A stretch of 64,000 nucleotides of DNA, from contig OU612071.1 in the NCBI GenBank assembly GCA_914767715.1, positions 16,116,948 through 16,180,947 of the forward strand. The letters run 5' to 3'. Every line of letters starts with the position of its first letter. The stretch's first letter is position 1. Under the pieces are notes generated by a model, which worked only from the letters and a program-made list of their open reading frames with translations, was not told the origin of the DNA and ran no database searches. A program made the translations under genes and the position numbers. This document shows positions 1 through 12,800 of the stretch, piece by piece. The stretch is from Membranipora membranacea (Eukaryota > Bryozoa > Gymnolaemata > Cheilostomatida > Membraniporidae).

Positions 1-3000
1 TGATATTTTTACCATGTCCTCAACAAAAGTTCACAACTGAAATTTCACCCAGAAATCTGACATATATACTCCTGTGACTTTGAGATCGGTTACCTAGCCT
101 TGTCCCATGCCATTTAATAGGGCTTACATTCTCCAATACGACTGATATGATCGTGTCATGTTGTTCTGCTCGTGTTTAATTGTGTCACCGAAGCTTCTTA
201 CATAGCTGTCGGCTCATATTAGACCGCTGAGTATAGAATGTCAGTCGTTGTACCGGTATCACTACCAAACAATAGGTAAGTATGTTGACATGATGTGAGA
301 TGGTGAATATTGTCAGTGTGACATAGAGGTTATTCTAGTATTGATAGTTGTGATATGTTGTAGAAAGTCATCAGTTGATTTTCTTTGCTCCTGGAGATGT
401 TTTGGCTGTTTGTGACTGCTGGTATTGGGGTTCCTGCAGGTGTGTAGGCCTTATTCATCTGCAGAAAGATTTGCTTTATCTTTGTTCATTGGTAGCTAAC
501 GCCCAAACCCTTCTTACTTTCTAATGACAATAAAATCTTTAGCAAGAGTCAATAGTAGATCAACTTTGTGAGGGCAATAATGAGCTATCCATAGCTTGAA
601 ATTTTAAAGCTTAGTGAAAGAATAGTTTATCCCAGCTAACTAGACTAGTGAAAGCATTCCTTATTGACCCTGTTTAAGTAGGTAAGGATTAGAATGCCTT
701 GCATATTTTCTAAGAACTATTACATATCACTATTTAAATATTTATAATGCTTTAAACTTCTTTGAGAATCTTTACTCTTCATATTGACCAGGACAACGTT
801 GGGATTTGTCTGGGAATTGATCCAGAATCATACATTACTAAAATATTGATTTGTTGCCTGTAGCATTGTGTTAGTGCGGTCAGAAATTTACAGTTTGTCT
901 CTGGGAAGTGCAAGAAACCTCCTGATCAACTGGTTAGAATGATCACAAAATCAGACTTGACAACATTATTGACAGTATGGCTCCAATTTTTATGCCACTT
1001 TGATTTTATTAAAAATCTTTCTGTGTCGCTAGCCAATACTAATAATCACAACTTTATTTTGGCAAGGCAAGATCTTAATTCTAATGAAAAATGTCTTCAT
1101 GTCGGGTCAAAAATTGCTCTACAAATATAAGTTAATGGAAAATAACTGAAACATCTGGTTTTGCATAGGCTTAGGATAAAATAATGGCACGAATATGTTT
1201 GTTTGTCTCTCTATGGTAAATGTGTCTTGTGGTCTCATATATTTAGATAACCTCATAGCTGGGTCATGTCTCTCCAGGTTTTGGTTGCTTTGCAGTATTT
1301 ATGCGTATTTTTATTCTGTTATTGATGGGGATAGAGGAAATAAAATGGTCTATGGGAATTTTTTGTCTTCCACGCCTGTGCCATTAACAATCACTGTTAT
1401 CTTGTCCTCAGGGGTGTCATGGGAATATTTCAACCCCTTTCTCATCTTATATGTCCCTGAACATGTCGGTTAACTGAAGATTTGTTGGTGAAAAAAGTAC
1501 CAAATTACAAAAAGGACATAACCTCAGAATCAGGGTTGTTGTCTCAGATTATGCAAAGGGGTTACGGGAGGGGGGATGTTACACATAAGCCTAATAGTAT
1601 CATTTATTATAAAGTTGATGGGTTTACGATGCACCCCTGCCCTGCCAGACTATCCTGTTCCCATATAGGAGTACTTAATGGTAGTCAATAAATTAGGATA
1701 ATATTATGCTCAATAGATGTTATTTAAATTAAGATACTCTCCATAAATCCCAATTATATGTAGTTAGGCTATGACTTCATTCATCAAGCTGTGGAGTGGC
1801 TTGTCCATGTTTTTGTAAACAGACAAGTGGTTCTCAGGGCGTCAGACAGGTGAATGTCTGTGATTCTCAAGTCTCTAATTACTCATTGCCAGGCAACTGT
1901 AGTTTCTCAAGTTTCTTGGAAGTCTTTCTTTTTTGTACGATGTATTTGTATGTTACTTCTCTTTTGTTGGCTAACTACATGATCCCTATTGTAAGCCTTT
2001 GTCCTGGTCTGCATTATTGTATTGATTGATCAAATTAGATTAATTGGTTAGTGAATAACCCAGCCCTGGTTTTTTAAGTCGTACAACAAATTCTTTAATA
2101 ATACTGCAGAGGACATTACTCTTATTTTCTTTTCTTACAAGTTGCAATTTGTCACACGAGGTGGTCATTTTTTACTTGTTTTTTTCATCAGCTATATGGA
2201 AAAATAAATACGGTACAGTCATTGATTGGAAACCATAGAAAAACTGTCAGTCTCTTATAAAAACTTTGAATGTCAGTTGACACAATTTCCTCCCCTTGCA
2301 GGGTGTGTTCACTTTACTAGGTGTAAAGGCAGGCAATCCATTCTGAATAGCCATCGTTGTTTTAAATGCTAGTTTCAAGCATCGGAGTGGAATTGGCATG
2401 AAGTTTTTTGTGTGAGAAAACGTTTGACTTGGTCCGGTTGTACTATTTTTGCATTGATTATCATAATAGCCTCAGAGTGAGTTATTCATGTTGAGATTGT
2501 GGTGATAGGCCTATGGTTGTTTTGTTCAGTCGTCCTCATCCCAAGCAATTAGACCATTTTTTGAAAATTGATGGATGACACGGATACGCTTTTAATCCAT
2601 GCCTTTCTAAAATAATGATGTTTTAGACTTATTGACTCTGTTTGCCTTCCCTATATTTAGTACAGAGATTAGATTAACTGGCCTTCTCACTGTTTGTATA
2701 GGAGAGTGTTAGCAACTGATAACGAATTTGTTGAACCAAGGAATAACAGAGTAAAAGTTACTACTTGGTCGAACAAAAGGTTCTAACTGCTAGTTTTTGC
2801 TATGTTGAAAAACTTTCCATCACAAGGCCTCTTCTGCCCCCCTCCCTCCCCCCCCCTCCCGGGAGTGGCACACAGAAATTACATCAATCAAACCACATGA
2901 CTTCCTTGTAAATTTCTCACACCCAGGGTCTATAGATAATCCATAGCATCTGTCATTGACGATAAGAAATGTCTATTTTTACATCACTTTTTGTGTTTTT

Positions 3001-3456
3001 GTCATTGATCTTCGTGGAGACTTGTGTTTGTCCCATTGGTAGGACTGTGCTAAAATATATAGGAAGTCGTGACCCTAGTACACTCTATATTGTCGTAACT
3101 GTGAAGAATCAATCAAAAATGTTGACTGAGTCAACAGTCAGTTAATACTAGGATCGAACAAGACTGCTCTCTCCTACCCAGCATGTTGCTTGGATCAGTA
3201 GTGCTTGTGACTTTGAAACAACCTCACAGAGGCTTGCAAGGGCAGTCTCAGGCCCGCTGCCTGCCCTGGACAAGTTATTTAGTACGAGTTTCAAGACTGT
3301 TCTCTCTTACGCTGAGGCAGCTTGTCGACATGTCTGCGAATGACATGGTCTGATTATGAATTAATTATATCTCAGCTCAGTTGTTTAATGCATGCTATTC
3401 AATGGACAGCATCCAGGGAGTGGCATACTTATTTATTCATAACCTTTGCTGCTCCT

Positions 3457-3530
3457 CTAGATCAAGTTTCATCCAATTGCCTGCATTCCAGATGCAACTC
3501 CGAATGCAGGTAAATGGGCCAAACTTGGTC
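3457..3530. mobile_element. Short copy of fold-back (MITE-like) family A
   Basis: The left end reads CTAGATCAAGTTTCATCCAA and the right end CCAAACTTGGTC. The ends are inverted repeats of each other, with GCCTGCATTC and its complement GAATGCAGG as inner arms. The same arms recur across the window. Confidence 0.7.
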
Positions 3531-5031
3531 AACTGCTACTCTAAAAATACGAATACGAAGTCACCCTGATACGCAATGATAGTAAAATTTCTTCATTGTT
3601 TCACCTTGCGTAACTGGGTAAGCCTAGCTTTGTGGTCAGCCTTATACCAAGTGATCTGTTTTGGGCCAGTTTTAAAATGGCTTTTGGTTAGTATGGGCCC
3701 CCAGATTCTTGTCTGTTGCTCCCTCCCGGCTTGCGGTGGTGCTACCCCTGAGGTCAGTATGTTGGCCTACATCACTGAGAGAAGTTCCAAGAAATCAATC
3801 ACAAACCACTAGGAGCTTAGTTAGATGAGTCCTAACTAACACTCAGCTTTGATTACGAGACAATTGACACCTTGGAGTACTTTCTCTCCCATTGTTCCCT
3901 TTCACTGGTAAGCTGTGGCTCATTATTACTCAAATATTTATTGATTTGGGTCCAGCCATTGATGTAATAAATTGTAAAGGTTTTGTTGGTTGTGTTGATT
4001 TTGATACTCATACCAGTGAGTTTAGTAACTCATATAGGCACACACTACATCATATCAATATCTAAGTGGTTTTGAAGGGTCTGTAAACAACTTTGTTTGA
4101 TTTTTGTCAATACCAGTGACACTATATTTCTCCATGTGTGAAAGTATGGGACCTTTAATGCATCTGTAAAGGTGTAATAAAAAGTATAGCTCTGTCCCTA
4201 CATCTGGTAGGAGTAGGTGGTGATCTAGACCCAGACAGTTATATTGTTGGGCCTTCAGGTTAGAAAGTGTAAGTCTTTGGCCTGAAGCATCTGAATACTG
4301 TGGTTTAGCTTGCTCAGACCTACCTGCAAACTGTGAGAAATGTGGCGCCGATAGTGCAACTTGACTCTGAAAGGGAATACCGTTCCACCACCCTTGTTTC
4401 AAGATGTGGGAGTGATATGATCCCTTGTTTTTTGTTGCTTTAACCAACATTCTCCTGTTTTAACTTGACCTGATATCTATGATTTCTGACAAGCGTCCCA
4501 GGGAAAATCAGAAAACCAGGGACATATTTTGAAATGGTGGTGTCCCGAATGCATAATGTCGTGTTTTCTTTAGGATTGTCACGTGGCTCATGGTGCTTTC
4601 CGATCTCAATGCAGTATTAGGAGTTCTCTGTCTTTGTATAGCCTTGCAATGCCACCACATAAAAAACACAGGCTGAGCCTGCATGACAAGCCGATGGTGT
4701 TGCCCTGGTTATAGATGATAAGCTCGTTTACCGGAAGAGATGCTGTGGTGGGCTGTTTGTTGGGAGATAATTCAAATTGTAACCCCTTATTTATACTAGC
4801 TAATGATGAATATATTATGCCATGTAATCTACCACAGTTTCCAATGGTACACACCTATCTGATAATTGATGATAATGGGTTAATGCGATTACTATCAGTG
4901 TTTTTCCTATTTTTTAGATTAAGCGGAATTAATGAACCAGAGAGCTGGGCTTTGAATGAATTAGTTTTCCAGCACACCACACTTCAAAACCTGATCACAT
5001 AGCAGCTCTGGTATTGCGAGGAATAAAAACA

Positions 5032-5104
5032 ATCTCTACACACGCTCAGGCGTTTGTCTCTACACACGCTCAGGCGTTTGTCTCTACACACGCTCAGGCG
5101 TTTG
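5032..5104. repeat. 24-bp tandem repeat, three copies
   Basis: The unit contains TCTACACACGCTCAGGCG followed by TTTGTC and is repeated three times almost without change, so the array is probably recent. No gene relation is seen. Confidence 0.9.
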
Positions 5105-5376
5105 TGCATTGTGCAGTGGGATAGAGAAGTGGGTTGTGGCTAAGCTGATCACATTAAGAGAAGACTGACTGACGTAGCTCTGGGAAATATCAGATCTATT
5201 GTTGGGCTTGTTGTCACTATTGGTGATAATCTCATCTCTATGATATGAGCAGCTCCTTTTTGACACTGTCATATGTACTATGAGATCAGTGTGTGACAGC
5301 ATTAGCATATCTTACCGCTGAGGAGGAGACGTTAGCCTACAGGGCAACAGGAAGTAACCAGGTTTGATATGCCCCC

Positions 5377-5615
5377 TGTACTATGCTTTACCATACTCTA
5401 CTAGTATTCATAGACCTTACACTATATACTATACTGTACTGTAGGGCCTACTCTACTCTAGTATACTATAATTGTACTATACTGTACTTCACTGAACTAT
5501 AGTCTAGTATATAGTATATATACCATAAAGTATATATATTATAATGTTAACTATATAGTATACTATAGTATAGTATAATACTATACTGTTCTGTAATATA
5601 CTATAGGCCTACCAT
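5377..5615. repeat. AT-rich simple-sequence patch built from TATACTATAG-type words
   Basis: The patch is dominated by short self-complementary words (ACTATA, TAGTATA, TATATA) and can fold into many alternative hairpins. It is probably an expanded simple repeat. Confidence 0.75.
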
Positions 5616-5995
5616 GTCCTCGAGGAGTAATAGTAGCCAGAGTTTAGTTAGCTTGGGTTGCAGTTAATGTAGACTAGAGAGAGTTTGTGGTTAGCTATCC
5701 ATCATTTTCACTACTTCAAGCATATGAGAAAAGGTGAACTTTTCCTCATTGGAATACTTACTCCTCAAGGGTATCTTAATTGTATCGATGCCTGTTTTTA
5801 CCTGATGATGTTACATGCTCCAGCGAAATCGCAAAAATTAACTATTTTTGAGTGGTAGATTTGTGTTTTGTGTTATAATGCGATTATGGTTCTGTAATCA
5901 ATTCAATATGAAGTTGTTATAATGCTAAGCCCATCAAATTATAAGAAATGAGATTTTGGTTAATAGTTCTTGAAGATGATTATTTTTTGCAGAAC

Positions 5996-6121
5996 AATTT
6001 TGATCCAATTTGCCTGCATTCCCCTTGCTCCCCATCCACTGAATCAGGCCTTTTTGCCGTGGCGTGACCAGTGGAGGGGGAACAACTCTGGATGCAGGCA
6101 AGTGGACCAAACTTGGTCTAG
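5996..6121. mobile_element. Full-length copy of fold-back family A
   Basis: The arms are TTTTGATCCAATTTGCCTGC at the left and GATGCAGGCAAGTGGACCAA then ACTTGGTCTA at the right, around a ~50-bp centre. No coding capacity, so a non-autonomous fold-back element is the likely identity. Confidence 0.75.
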
Positions 6122-6743
6122 TGCCCCACCCGTCCTGTATAGACTGTGACAGTTCAGTGATCAAGTCCCAGACCGCCTTGAAAAATTAAATATGTAGATT
6201 CAAATTAGCATCTTTAAACACTGCTTGTGTCGATTCAAGCCCATTCAAAACCTATTTAGGAAAGAGCTGGGCTACTTAAAAAAAACACGCCTAGTATTAG
6301 ATTTCTATTAATAGGCCCTATCTGGTACACCAACCAGTTTAGGCTTAGGACACTATGCATTAGACCAAACTAGATATTATCAAGTAGTTACAGTATCTAA
6401 TTCAACATACAGAAACAAATCAGTTAATGATAGTTAATGATAGGCCTATCTGATGCCAATTGAAGTGGAAATCTACTTGAAATTTGAAAAAATGATAAGG
6501 TCATAAAATACACAAATGGAAATGCTGATTGACCGTCGGCGGAGTATGATACTAACATTTTTCTACAAACCCCAGGGACGCAAAGTCGGTTAAACAATTT
6601 ATAGCTTGAACATTTTTTTGCTGATCATTCCTGGAAATACTGATAAAAGATGCATGGTGGGACAACTTAGTATTCGGCTGCGCCTAACATAATTGTAATC
6701 TATTTCAGAAGGTCGGACACTAAACTAGTCAGTTAGCACTAAG

Positions 6744-6870
6744 ATGGCACGCGTCACAGTGAAACAAGTGTTGGTCGGTGCTCTGTGGATGATTTGCATA
6801 CTGGTGCTGTATTCAGTCTATCCAAAACAAACTTACTCAGGCTATGCTCAAATGGAACCTAACGCCTCAG
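6744..6870 (+). CDS. MGAT4B: MGAT4 exon 1: start, cytosolic tail and signal anchor
   Basis: The ATG context AAGATGG is favourable (A at -3, G at +4). The exon reads MARVTVKQ followed by a hydrophobic stretch [18 protein letters not shown], typical of a type II Golgi enzyme. It ends with one spare base before GTGAGC. Confidence 0.85.
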
Positions 6871-9800
6871 GTGAGCTCATATGAAATCTATGTTACTGGA
6901 GAGATAGTCTGAGATGATAGACTGTGGGTTACTCTAGTCTGAGATGAGAGACTGTGGGTTACTCTAGTCTGAGATGAGAGACTGTGGGTTACTCTAGTCT
7001 GAGATGATAGACTGTGGGTTACTTAAGTCTGAGAGGATAGACTATGGGTCACTCTCAGAGTATGAATGAATGAGTTCCTTATTGCGATGTGAGAAACCAG
7101 TACCCTAGGCCTAGAGGTGTAAGGTATTTCCAGGTGGAAAAGTTTGCCTTAAATAAAGACTTAAACTTGTCTAGTGTATGCTAACAACCTAATTAGCTGG
7201 CTTACCTCTAGCCTATATGTAGGTACTCCTCTATGGTATAGCAGGCTAAAGCTCTGGCTACACACGCCGTACTATCCATAGGATAGTTTCCGGGCTAAAA
7301 TTGCATTGTGGGAATGCAGTCAATATGCCCTGGTAATTTGGGAGTATTAGTACCCCAGTAGTCGTTAAGAGTGGTCGGACTTGCGGTAGCTATCATGTAT
7401 AGCCTTTAAAAATCAATAGAGTGCCCAGCCCCTTGCAATGCATGTTTTTGCTGGTCTTTTCTTACCATAGGTTAGATGTTTCGGGTTGCGGTTTATTTAT
7501 AGAGAAATGACCTGCAAAAAAGCTTGTGGTTGCTTAAGCTCAAAGTTAAGCAAATAATATTCTCTATGAATTATTAACTATAAGTTCAGCACAATATACA
7601 TACTCATGTGTCTTTCCACTCACAATTGGAAACTTCCTGTGAAATTACCTGCTGCTATGGTAAATATTAGTACCACTTGAATACCATAGTAGCAAAAAGT
7701 TTTCTTCTCAAGGCACAGTAGCAACTTTTCCTCATGCGTCACCAGAACACAACAAACCTCCGCTGCTTGGGTTTGTTGTTGTGTTATTCTAATGATGAGG
7801 AAAAGTTAACTATGACGACACCAGTGAGATGAAAAACATGATAATTTATGTACATTGCATTTGCCTTTATAGTAAAAAAAATAACTCCCTGGCTACACTG
7901 AAATAATCATTAAATTACCACCAAAACTCAAATTAGGAGTAGCTTCAGAATCCGAACATTGTAAAAATAAGTTGACAATACTATCAGTCCTATTAGAAAA
8001 GTGGATATATTATACCCCAGTAAATCGAATATTGTGAGTTCTTAGGGCAGATAAAAATTTAAAAAAAATTACAAGTTGTGGAAAATAGCAAATAGTTTTT
8101 TTTAAATATTTCAGCAAGGATCATAGTGGTCAGGAGGAGGCAATAAATCACTATGATCCACTATGATCCCAATTTTTAGACTTTGCAGCAGTTTTACTGA
8201 ATTTAGGGTTCACAGGCTGCTTTATTTCATTTGCCCTAATGACTTTTCAACCTGAGATCTTTAAAACTATACCAAACATGGCCTAGTAGGACCGTCACTT
8301 TAAGCCACATAAATGCGGCAAAATTGCCGATAAAAAAGGCAATTATAAAATAAATTCCTCTTGATGTTTTCAATCCTTCCAGATTGCCCAAGATTGCCTC
8401 TTTTTGAACATTTCAACTCCATTTAATTCGATTTTTTTGGGTCTGCACAGTTTTGTCCAGTAAGACTATATATTGCGCTGGGTCATTAAACAACCAATGA
8501 TGTAAAGGCAATTAACTTTTACCTGTACAGGTAGATCAATAAATTCAATCCCCATTTTGGCCTACCTGTATAATAAATTATACAAATAAAGGACTTATAT
8601 CCTCTATAGAAATGGTAGCATATATTCTGTTTGTTCACACTGACCATTAATGCTTTTATAACATATCAGGTCTCCTGTACTATAGGAAATTTTACATAGG
8701 CACTTATTCGAGCTGTCAATATAAGACCCATAGAGTTATTATATATATTAACTCTATGATATTACTAAACAGTGGTATCCTGACATTCTTGGACAAAGTA
8801 GCATAAAATTATACACCCATTCCCTTTGGCATTTATAGGCCTATTGATTGGGTCATGGGTTTTGTGTTATATTTTGTGGCATGGCAATCAACACACTTAA
8901 CAAACGATATGAGGGATCGATTTCACTTTCTGCAAGCCTCAAGTCTCTCAGAGAAATACACTCGAGTTAGCAAGCATTGCTGTACCACATCATGATTGCT
9001 TGATTTAGAGAAAAAACACACCAATGCCCAGGAAATCGAATTTTAAAGTGGATTGCAAATATTGTGGCATGTCCTTCAGTCGTTATAGCGGTACATAAAG
9101 TAAGTCAAATAAAAAGCCGAATTCAGGCTGATGGTAATTTCAGAATCAGTGCTCCGTTACAAAATGCCCAAGCTCAAAGTATCGAAGCCTGACAATTAAT
9201 GTATTATATTGCCTCACATTCCTATGCGAAATTTAATATGACTAGGAAGATATTCTTAGGTACAGTTAAATACAGAGGCAAGCGGATACCTTTTGGCTGT
9301 GGCTAGAGTATACAGCACAATGCTTAGGTAGGCCTATGCCAACATAGCTAAAATATAGCTAAAATATAGCTAAAATATAGCTAAAATATAGCTAAAATAT
9401 AGCTAAAAAATAGCTAAAAAATAGCTGATATACTAAAATACACAGTAGTTATTGAGTAGGGTACCATGTATAAAGAAGATACCTTGGAGCTGGCCTGTAA
9501 ATCTGCACAATGAGGTTGTGACCAGCCATGTAAGGCCAATAACCCAATTGGTTTGCGCGCTTGCTATTCACTGCCAGGCGATTAGTGCCGCAGGAGTTGT
9601 GGGTTCGAGTCCCACTGGGGGAGCTTTCATTGTTGATTGTTCCAGCCTCCCTGTGTACTTGTCTACTGACTGACTAATGGAAAGACATGTGACAGCATGG
9701 AAAGACATGCTGACAAGCTGGAAAGACAGCTAAACCTACTACAAGGGGTCCCAGCAATGGGCCATGTAAGGCCAATAACCCCAACATGTACGCTGTGTTT

Positions 9801-12800
9801 CATAGGGTGGCAATGGTGGATTGGAATGTGCTGTGGGATGAGAGAACACAACTCTGAGTAGTGAATAGCGGGCTGTCTAATTAGCGCCATCGACCCATTC
9901 TTTTTTGGGGATGGTGTGATGGCGCATTTGCAATTGGTTAGCGCGCCTGCTATTCACTGCCAGGCGATTAGTCCCGCAGGAGTTGTGGGTTCGAGTCCCA
10001 CTGGGGGAGCTTTCATTGTTGATTGTTCCAGCCCCCAGCACCCTCGGGTATACCTCTCCTGTTCCTAAAACGGTGAAATAACTAATACTAAAACAGACTA
10101 GTTTTAAGTTGTGGATGTTGTAGCTTGATTCAACCCACACCCTCCAAACATGGTCAGTGTGCATTGGTTCAGCCTAAAATAACCTGTTAATAAATACATT
10201 GAATGCCTCCATTGGAAGAGACAACTTTTCTCTGAAACCATCAATATAATACATACTATACATCTATATATATACTTCAAGACTAAAGTACATTGCCTTA
10301 TTTGGTTTGTTGTCTGGCGTGTCAGACATGAGGTGACAGGTGCTCCCTGGGGTACCCCTGTCATGTTTTGTTTGGTCGAGCCTGCTCAGACTCTACTGAT
10401 CATCTTTATACTGTTTTATTGATGCGGCAGCATCGCCCGGTGCTCAGGGACTACTCGGATTACATGGAACTCCGACGGCGTGTCGCACTTGAAGAGTTTA
10501 TTGTCATCTTAAATTATTGATGGTTATTGATGGACTGACTCTAAATTCTGACAGCCTCTGCTAAGCTGTTGTATGTTGTCAGTGGCATCTAGGTGCTGTT
10601 AGCGCAAAAGGTCATTGCCCTTATACTTTAATTATTCACAAATACAGTGAACAATGTAGTGATCCTTATCTATAGATTGAATAAGAAAAATTGTTAGTTT
10701 TAGGATATGCTGCATTAAATTTCTCAAATTCTCATTTCCTCTCTATTGGTGTGTGAAATTGGGGGAAATTTATCAAAGGTAAGAGAGAAGATATTGAAAT
10801 ACTGAAGTGAAATTTCTTCCCCCTTAATAATGGTTAGGTACATTTAGTTAATAAACTACAAAGTTAGTGTCGAAGCGGAATTGTCATAAGCTATTCGATT
10901 GAGGCATTATGTTTTTGCCTTGAACATGAATCACAAGGGAAGTTAAATTTCACAAGTAACCAACAGGAGATATTATCGTGACATTTGATGATGATCACGA
11001 TCTTCATAAACAATAACATCATTATCTTTTCCATGCTCCCAAATTTTCCCAGAAATGACCAATTTCTTACTTTGTTTAAATTCAAGTACAGGGCTTATCA
11101 GTTGATTCAGTTCCATATTGTGTTGATAATATGGTGATTAAATGATAATGAAAACATCTTTGAATCTGTTAAATTGGATTCAAAATAATTTTAGTTGCCA
11201 CAATGCTCTTAATTCCTACTTCCCATTCCTTCATTAGCCAGTAATGAGCTTTGTTAGTATACAGAATCGGGGTCGGGTTGGGGAACGGAACTTGTCAGCA
11301 GTAGCATTAGAAATGTCACAAAACTTGATTTTCCAAGGGTTCCATGTGCATATATAGCCTTACGACAGCAGTTTTCGACATTTCACAACAACAAACCTAC
11401 AAACCCGTTGACATACTGCTCGGTCATTGTCAGATTAAGGTACCTCTCCGTTACTTGTCCCTGTTTGTACCTGTCACCTCTACTACTCAGACTACCCTCT
11501 AAGTCCTACTGTCAACATTGCTTTACAAGTTATCAAGTGCCCAACACCGACTAAGTTTTCCGATTAGATTATTCGATATCTAATTCTTTGCTTACGCATT
11601 GCGGTGATTTTTGAGAATTTGCCAAGCACTCACTCTATTCTCTGTTAAAGTCAATATCAATTCTGTGAACTGCAGGGGTGCCTCTAAACTATGAAGCACA
11701 ACCATCAGTTTTACATCAAACTTTAGTTCAGCTCCAAGATTCAATCAATGTTTTTTTCTCTCTCTCTTAGATCCCACAACGTTGCGCCGGTTGGGTGTGA
11801 AGCTAGAATATATCAACGGAAAGCTTATAGAGAAAAACATGGAGGTAGATCTTCTAAAAAATAAAGTACAGCAGATGTCCGCCGTGCAGAGTCAGGCGTT
11901 GGAAAACCATGTGTAAGTTGCCTTCTCATGTTTTTTTAGAAATAAATTGTTTAATATCAGGTATATCTTGCAAAGTATAGTCATCCCTCTCTCGACCATT
12001 TGAGGATAGTTTGCATATGGGTCTAAGCGCAGTGGTGCAAAATATACAGTGGACTGAGGGAAGAGTTGAATAGCAACAGCAACACCTTCCATGGGTCTCG
12101 CCTCCTCCTGTCTTCTTTGTTATGGAATTAAATGGAGAATCTTGAAATATCTGAGCAAGGGATGAGCATGTATTTCAGTGTGGAACTTATGCTTGGCCAT
12201 CAGGCACATACTGGGATTTTGTAGCATGTACTAAACAATCTAATAACAACTGAAGCCCTTGAGAACCATCAAAGCTGTGTCCTCAGTGGCGGGGAAGGTG
12301 TGAAGGACAGTTATATTATATATGCCAATGAAAGCTAGTATTAACAAGAAAATCTAAAGTTTATCCCAGCTAGTGGGAATAAAAAAAGTGACTGGTTTAT
12401 TAAGATATCTTTGCAATTTCGCATGTCTCCTCTATTGTGCAAGATGACAATGCATTGAAATATGGTAAACCATTATTGTATGTCCAAAGAGGTGCAGAAG
12501 GTAGTTATTAATAGTTAACTGATGGCTATATCCTTTGTTTGAGGTAGAACCCTTGTGGTGTGGAACTGACAGGACAATAATGTAATACAGATCCTCAGGA
12601 CATATGAGAAGATTTTATCTGAATCAATTCAACGCCTTCTCACTCATTCCACTCTTATCTTATTTCATATTTAACCTACCATAATAATAGGATAACTATG
12701 CCATCTGACCAGCATGGTTCAACTTCACAACCGGGCCTGTTGAATAGACTATGCCCCCTCACACAGGGTAGTTAGCAAGTAGGCCTAGGAAGTGATCGTC

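Larger units (their letters stand above)
1..6743. other. Upstream non-coding region of the MGAT4-like gene
   Basis: No exon set or recognisable protein could be found on either strand. The open frames are short, have no domain signal and lack matching splice sites. The stretch holds a C-rich tract near 2838-2860, fold-back repeat copies at 3457-3530 and 5996-6121, a 24-bp tandem repeat at 5032-5104 and an AT-rich simple-sequence patch at 5377-5615. It probably includes the promoter and 5' UTR of the gene starting at 6744. A possible 5' UTR acceptor (TTTCAG) lies at about 6703-6708. Confidence 0.6.

Noticed and set aside
4055-4450. 131-codon open frame on the minus strand
   Set aside because: No recognisable domain, low-complexity Leu/Ser composition, no splice context or neighbours; likely chance or old repeat.
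9905-10010. Functional tRNA gene
   Set aside because: Good A and B boxes but no clean anticodon loop or matching acceptor stem, and a second degenerate copy nearby; SINE fits better.
9663-10364. Minus-strand frames with [17 protein letters not shown]-like text
   Set aside because: They are the translation of the tRNA-derived SINE B-box region, not a gene.
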